A DNA stretch of 9,422 nt from Dehalococcoidia bacterium CG2_30_46_9 (GTDB lineage: Bacteria; Chloroflexota; Dehalococcoidia; GIF9; AB-539-J10): positions 1 through 9,422 of the forward strand of contig MNYE01000072.1 in assembly GCA_001873005.1 (NCBI GenBank). The letters are read 5' to 3'. Positions 5,992 to 9,422 of the stretch are shown here, piece after piece; position 1 is the stretch's first letter, and the number at the start of each line of letters is the position of its first letter. Both the position numbers and the translations under genes were made by a program. The notes under the pieces were generated by a model. It made no database searches. It was not told the DNA's origin and saw only the letters and a list, made by a program, of their open reading frames with translations.

Positions 5992-7350
5992 CTAAATTCC
6001 GCCGCATTCACTTAAATAGCCACAGTTAGGGCACATCCATGAAGGACACTTGGGGAGTTCCCAGGGAGATTGTGCCTTTGTCATTAACTCCGCTCGTTGT
6101 AGCGCTTCAGCCTTTAAGGCTGCCAAATTTCTGAAGGTTACATCATAGACCATTAGTTTGGCATCCTCTTTAGGAACGTTGGTGTAGTAAACTAATAATC
6201 TGCCCTGCGCATGATCGGTCAATGCACACTCGAATCCCAGGCGAAGAAAATAATGAGGAAATGTCCGGGACAGGCGTTCCCTTTCTACCAGCGAGTAGAA
6301 TTTTGGGCCGCGCAGGATGGTGGGCAAATTCTGCCACATCTGGACCAGGTCGCCTAGTAGGGCGTGTCGCACGGGAATCCTCCGCATCTCACCAGGAGCG
6401 CCATAGCGCAGTGAATCACGAAGTGTGTCAAGAAATCCGCGCTCATCCATAGAGCGGAGATACTCTCCTTTTTCTTCTGCTACTTCCCCTGAAACAAGTT
6501 CAGGGTCGGCAACTTCCTGTGACTTAAGACGCTCAAAATATGCTTTTCGCGGAAAAACAATATCATTGATTCGAAATAGCTGGGATGGCTGCGACTCAGC
6601 AATTTTGCTCAGGAGTTGCTCACAGGTGATGTTATCGACATAAATTTGTCCCGCTAATTCAGCTATCTCATGCGATGGTGGCACCGAACTGGTCTTGCAG
6701 TCGCATACCTGGGAATAATCACATTGCTTATTGAACCAGAGGCAAATAGGGAGATTGTTGGGATCATTTGAAATGAGCGATTGAATCAGGAGGTCTCGCC
6801 TTCGTTGCATTTCGCCTCTAATTGCTTCCAGATTTGGAAAGGCAACATGGTAGACAACCAGAGGAGAGGTCGAGGCTGATTCTTCCCCCTGACGTTGATA
6901 AATGATAATTTCTCCCTCGTGGGCATTGACCATAGTACAATACATGCCCAGTTGCTCGACATAAGTTGGTCTGTATCGCAGCAAATCTTTTGTATCCGGA
7001 GGTGCCGAAGTTGTTTTAACCTCTACAGGAATCTTCTCGTAGATGTCAATCTTGCCCACTATGCCCTCAGCTTCTACGAATTGCTCCAGGTATTCTTCGC
7101 TGGACACAGCCGAGCCGAAGACCTTATGAAACCCTGTTCCAGCCCACATAAGCTGCTGTTTTTCCAGCGGCGGAATGATTTCAGGATGCTTTCTCTGAAA
7201 GTAGGCCTGTTTGAGATTAAGCAAGTTAGTTACGGAGATGCGATACGGAGGTCGGCGTGTCTTTAACTTTTGCATCAGGGCATCTTTGACTGAGCGGTTC
7301 GCCTCAATACGGGAAACGTAAGATGTGATATCAAAATCGGCTATTTTCAT
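5992..7350 (-). CDS. Two-lobed RecB/Cas4-like PD-(D/E)XK protein
   Basis: 452 residues. The first lobe (about 36-220) has the Cas4/RecB nuclease order: SVTNLLNLKQAYF at the N terminus, GTGFH with H75, VGKIDIYEKIPVEVKTT with D102, E110 and K112, and QLGMY (133-137), the QxxxY motif. It ends in a cysteine cluster C203, C210, C216, C218. The second lobe (about 257-450) repeats the layout: INDIVFPRKAYF at its start, YFLRLGFEC, then VYDVTFRNLAALKAE, which matches VYHVAFPNLEAIRGE of lobe one, and a final cluster C435, C440, C443, C449 (C-x2-C-x5-C at its end, as in Cas4). The H, D and ExK residues are absent from lobe two. Cas4-type proteins bind an iron-sulphur cluster and nick or resect DNA ends. 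No CRISPR array or other cas gene is in view. ATG 7350 lies six bases after the upstream stop, without a clear Shine-Dalgarno sequence. Confidence 0.8.
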   Translation of the reverse strand: MKIADFDITSYVSRIEANRSVKDALMQKLKTRRPPYRISVTNLLNLKQAYFQRKHPEIIPPLEKQQLMWAGTGFHKVFGSAVSSEEYLEQFVEAEGIVGKIDIYEKIPVEVKTTSAPPDTKDLLRYRPTYVEQLGMYCTMVNAHEGEIIIYQRQGEESASTSPLVVYHVAFPNLEAIRGEMQRRRDLLIQSLISNDPNNLPICLWFNKQCDYSQVCDCKTSSVPPSHEIAELAGQIYVDNITCEQLLSKIAESQPSQLFRINDIVFPRKAYFERLKSQEVADPELVSGEVAEEKGEYLRSMDERGFLDTLRDSLRYGAPGEMRRIPVRHALLGDLVQMWQNLPTILRGPKFYSLVERERLSRTFPHYFLRLGFECALTDHAQGRLLVYYTNVPKEDAKLMVYDVTFRNLAALKAEALQRAELMTKAQSPWELPKCPSWMCPNCGYLSECGGI

Positions 7351-7356
7351 TACTTA

Positions 7357-7665
7357 CTATATCAATTCTGCTAGAGCACCACACGTCCCTCGCCAGATAA
7401 GGGGGGTTGAAGGGAGGGCCTCCTCTCTAAACACACTCATGGTAACGCCACTGGAATGCCAGTCATAACTCAGGACACAGCCAAAAGCCTGAAACCAGTA
7501 GGGGTCAGAAAGGCGGTGCAGCATCTCCTCAGGCCCAAATTCATCAACAATGACAGCGGTAATCTCACCGGCAAGCAGGCACATCCGCCCGAAGAGCCAC
7601 GGAGGCACCTTGCCATAATGCAAGGGCAAGTTGGCAATCCCAGTTCTCTGTCCCGAGCCAGGCAT
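7357..7665 (-). CDS. DUF763-like protein, N-terminal part only (truncated)
   Basis: A 102-residue protein. Residues 8-85 fit the start of the DUF763 family as I recall it: [41 protein letters not shown] and [14 protein letters not shown]. Family members are usually several times longer. Here the match stops near residue 85-90 and an unrelated tail ([19 protein letters not shown]) runs to TAG. The missing part is not found elsewhere in the window. The family has no established function. The start is good: GGAG lies six bases before ATG 7665 on the minus strand, and a TATAAT box lies just upstream, so the fragment still looks expressed. It may be a decayed gene kept as leader of the nuclease transcript, or a stand-alone domain. 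Confidence 0.7.
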   Translation of the reverse strand: MPGSGQRTGIANLPLHYGKVPPWLFGRMCLLAGEITAVIVDEFGPEEMLHRLSDPYWFQAFGCVLSYDWHSSGVTMSVFREEALPSTPLIWRGTCGALAELI

Positions 7666-7682
7666 CTCTTGCTCCGGGAGAT

Positions 7683-7711
7683 ATTATACAGCAGTGCTGC
7701 CCTAATGGCAT
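7683..7711 (-). promoter_or_regulatory. Candidate promoter of the DUF763-like/nuclease unit, with palindrome in spacer
   Basis: Read on the minus strand: ATGCCA (7711-7706), 17 bases, then a perfect TATAAT (7688-7683), with ATG 18 bases downstream. The leader would be only about 11 bases and contain the GGAG ribosome site. The spacer holds an 11-base palindrome, CAGCAGTGCTG (7689-7699), beside the -10, a position where a repressor would block transcription. The -10 is strong, the -35 moderate (four of six). Confidence 0.4.
7689..7699. promoter_or_regulatory. Palindrome CAGCAGTGCTG, possible operator
   Basis: Two perfect five-base arms around a central G, within the -35/-10 spacer of the minus-strand promoter. 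No second copy was noticed near the other genes, so the binding protein is unknown. Confidence 0.25.
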
Positions 7712-7898
7712 TGCCGCTTTTGATATGAAAAATGGCGTAGGGCAAAATCGGCTTTGAAAGACGCAGAACATCCATCACCTGTAGCAATAAACTACTGAAT
7801 AGTAACCGAATTTCGTGTATACTTAAGTCATATGAAATGCCAGAGCCCACCGATAAAAAATTAAACACTGGTATAAAAAGTCGAGGGACGTACCGAAA

Positions 7899-9422
7899 AT
7901 GGTAAGAAAGAATTACATGACGAAACCCTTGGATTTGTTTACCACTACGTTATTCCCGCCAAATCTCCCCGAGGTGTTTAAACAAATTTATTACTATCTT
8001 TACAGCAACAGCAACATTCCAAGGGCTGAAAGGCTCGGGGCTGAGATGATTAGAATCCTTTTCTGTAGGATATATGATGAAATACATAACAGAAATGGCA
8101 AAGTGTTCATAGCAAAATCACATGAGAGTGAACAAGAAGTAAGCAATAGAACTATAAAATTATTTGAAAAAGTGAAAGAAGCTTACCCCGATGTATTTGA
8201 TAAAGAAGAGAAGATTTACCTCGATGATAAATCGATCAAATACGTGATTGAGAAACTTCAAAATTATGCCCTTGTTGAAACTGAAAGAGATGTGATAAGT
8301 GAAGCTTTTCAAGCCTTTTGGGGTCCTGGATTGCGAGGAGAAAAAGGGCAATTTTTCACCCCAAGAAATATTGTCAAAATGTGTGTTGATATACTTAATC
8401 CGAAACTTGGTGAGAAAGTTATCGACCCCGCATGTGGTTCTGGTGGTTTTTTAGTAGAAATTTTATCTTGTCTAAAGGGAAAAGAGCATTTTTGCAATGT
8501 TTATGGTATAGACAAAGAGACAGATTTAGTCAAGATATGCAAAGCGTATATGGCAATTGTTGGGGATGGTCATGCAAATATATTTTGCGCAGATTCGCTT
8601 TATCCCGAATTTTGGGCAAAGGAGATGAAAAGGGAAATTGAAGATGAAAGTTTTGATGTTGCGCTTACAAATCCTCCCTTTGGGGCAAAAATATTCATCG
8701 AAGACAAAAGAATCCTGAAAAACTATAAATTAGGCCATGAGTGGATTAAAGAGCCTTCAAACAAATGGAAGGTTACCAATTCTATTTCCGAGCAAGTTCC
8801 ACAAATTCTATTTATAGAAAGGTGTCTTCAACTCCTTAAACCTGGAGGTAGGATGGCTATTGTTCTTCCTGATGGGGTTTTTGGAAATCCTAGTGATAGG
8901 TATGTTTGGCAGTTTATTTTAGAAGATGCCAAGATATTGGCAATAGTCAGTTTGCCACCGGAAACTTTCCTTCCAAGCACTCACACGAAAACAAGTGTTT
9001 TGTTTCTTGAGAAGACAAGAAGTAATGATAAAGATTATGAGATATTTATGGCTATTGCAAACAAAGTTGGGCATGATAAAAATGGCAAGATAATATTTAA
9101 GATGGATGCAAAGGACAATTATATCCTCGATAATAGAAGAAATAAAATAATTGATGATGATTTACCACTTATAGCTTCTAAGTATAAAGAATTGGTAGAA
9201 AAAGAGACTATCTATCAAGCAAACCACCTTGGATTTATCGGGAGATTATCTGAAATAAGCAATTATGTCTTTATTCCAAGTTACTATGACCCAGAAATTA
9301 AGCAAAAACTAAAAGAAATGGAAAAAACCGGTAAATATAGGCTTATAACAATTAAAGAGTTAGTTGAACAAGGATTAATATCCATAAAGAGAGGTAATGA
9401 AATTGGTTCAAGATATTATGGC
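7899..9422 (+). CDS. hsdM: Type I-like N6-adenine DNA methyltransferase (HsdM-type), 3' end outside window
   Basis: The frame is open from ATG 7899 to the window end (508 codons). It follows HsdM: an N-terminal helical domain (about 1-145), then GQFFTP (150-155), the cofactor motif DPACGSGG (176-183) for S-adenosylmethionine, and the catalytic NPPF (258-261) that flips and methylates adenine N6. KPGGRMAIVLPDG and STHTKTSVLFLEK continue the N6_Mtase fold. The last residues (about 470-508, YRLITIKELVEQGLISIKRG, then EIGSRYYG) resemble the start of a target-recognition region, so specificity may be fused as in some type IIG or M-S proteins. The start is supported by GAGGG at 7883-7887, 11 bases before ATG; ATG 7917 is an alternative. 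The gene is clearly A/T-richer than the minus-strand genes beside it, which fits acquisition by transfer. A cognate restriction subunit would lie beyond the right edge. Confidence 0.9.
   Translation, partial: MVRKNYMTKPLDLFTTTLFPPNLPEVFKQIYYYLYSNSNIPRAERLGAEMIRILFCRIYDEIHNRNGKVFIAKSHESEQEVSNRTIKLFEKVKEAYPDVFDKEEKIYLDDKSIKYVIEKLQNYALVETERDVISEAFQAFWGPGLRGEKGQFFTPRNIVKMCVDILNPKLGEKVIDPACGSGGFLVEILSCLKGKEHFCNVYGIDKETDLVKICKAYMAIVGDGHANIFCADSLYPEFWAKEMKREIEDESFDVALTNPPFGAKIFIEDKRILKNYKLGHEWIKEPSNKWKVTNSISEQVPQILFIERCLQLLKPGGRMAIVLPDGVFGNPSDRYVWQFILEDAKILAIVSLPPETFLPSTHTKTSVLFLEKTRSNDKDYEIFMAIANKVGHDKNGKIIFKMDAKDNYILDNRRNKIIDDDLPLIASKYKELVEKETIYQANHLGFIGRLSEISNYVFIPSYYDPEIKQKLKEMEKTGKYRLITIKELVEQGLISIKRGNEIGSRYYG

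Noticed and set aside
5992..7665. CRISPR association of the Cas4-like gene
   Set aside because: No repeat-spacer array and no cas1, cas2 or effector gene is in the window.
7470..7868. Minus-strand frame of about 132 codons starting GTG 7868
   Set aside because: Its second half is a shadow of the DUF763-like gene. The first half lies in the promoter region and shows no family pattern; mentioned only as a possible leader.
7383..7891. 10-base inverted repeat ACGTCCCTCG (7383-7392) and CGAGGGACGT (7882-7891) around the DUF763-like gene
   Set aside because: Many such 10-base pairs are expected by chance in 9 kb, and there are no target duplications or transposase to suggest an insertion.

Overview
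The window looks like a chromosomal stretch of a bacterium with moderate GC, read on both strands. Conserved housekeeping genes sit in the middle and defence or mobile-type genes at both ends. The set DnaJ-like, winged-helix protein, TatD, thioredoxin and CvpA, a DUF763-type gene, and a dyad repeat with TGTCATTGCGAG ends together suggest an uncultured Chloroflexota (Dehalococcoidia-like) lineage. That placement is inference and tentative, because no rRNA or other marker gene is present.

Left part (1-2809, + strand): the 3' part of a type III restriction-like helicase/nuclease subunit, cut by the window edge, then an XRE-HTH/ImmA-IrrE metalloprotease regulator with a plausible promoter and a small inverted repeat in its leader. 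A dyad-symmetric repeat element (2839-2916) separates this block from the next.

Middle (3077-5341, + strand): a tightly packed unit. A short DnaJ-type J protein, a small winged-helix-like protein of unknown function and a TatD-family metal-dependent hydrolase are joined by two TGATG stop/start overlaps. A thioredoxin with its own strong Shine-Dalgarno sequence follows 56 bases later. A CvpA-family membrane protein (5373-5879, - strand) converges on the thioredoxin gene.

Right part: a minus-strand unit reads from about 7688 leftwards. A 102-residue protein matching only the N-terminal part of the DUF763 family is followed 6 bases later by a 452-residue RecB/Cas4-like protein. The latter appears to be an internal duplication: a first lobe with a full PD-(D/E)XK active site and a second lobe without it, each ending in a four-cysteine cluster. 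CvpA lies downstream on the same strand. Divergent from this unit, an A/T-rich type I-like N6-adenine methyltransferase gene (7899 onward) runs off the right edge. A possible continuation into a target-recognition region lies at its end.

The least ordinary observation is the pair of truncated DUF763 gene and two-lobed Cas4-like nuclease. It has no CRISPR array or other cas gene in view and is flanked by restriction-modification genes, which suggests DNA processing or defence, but no function can be assigned from sequence alone.
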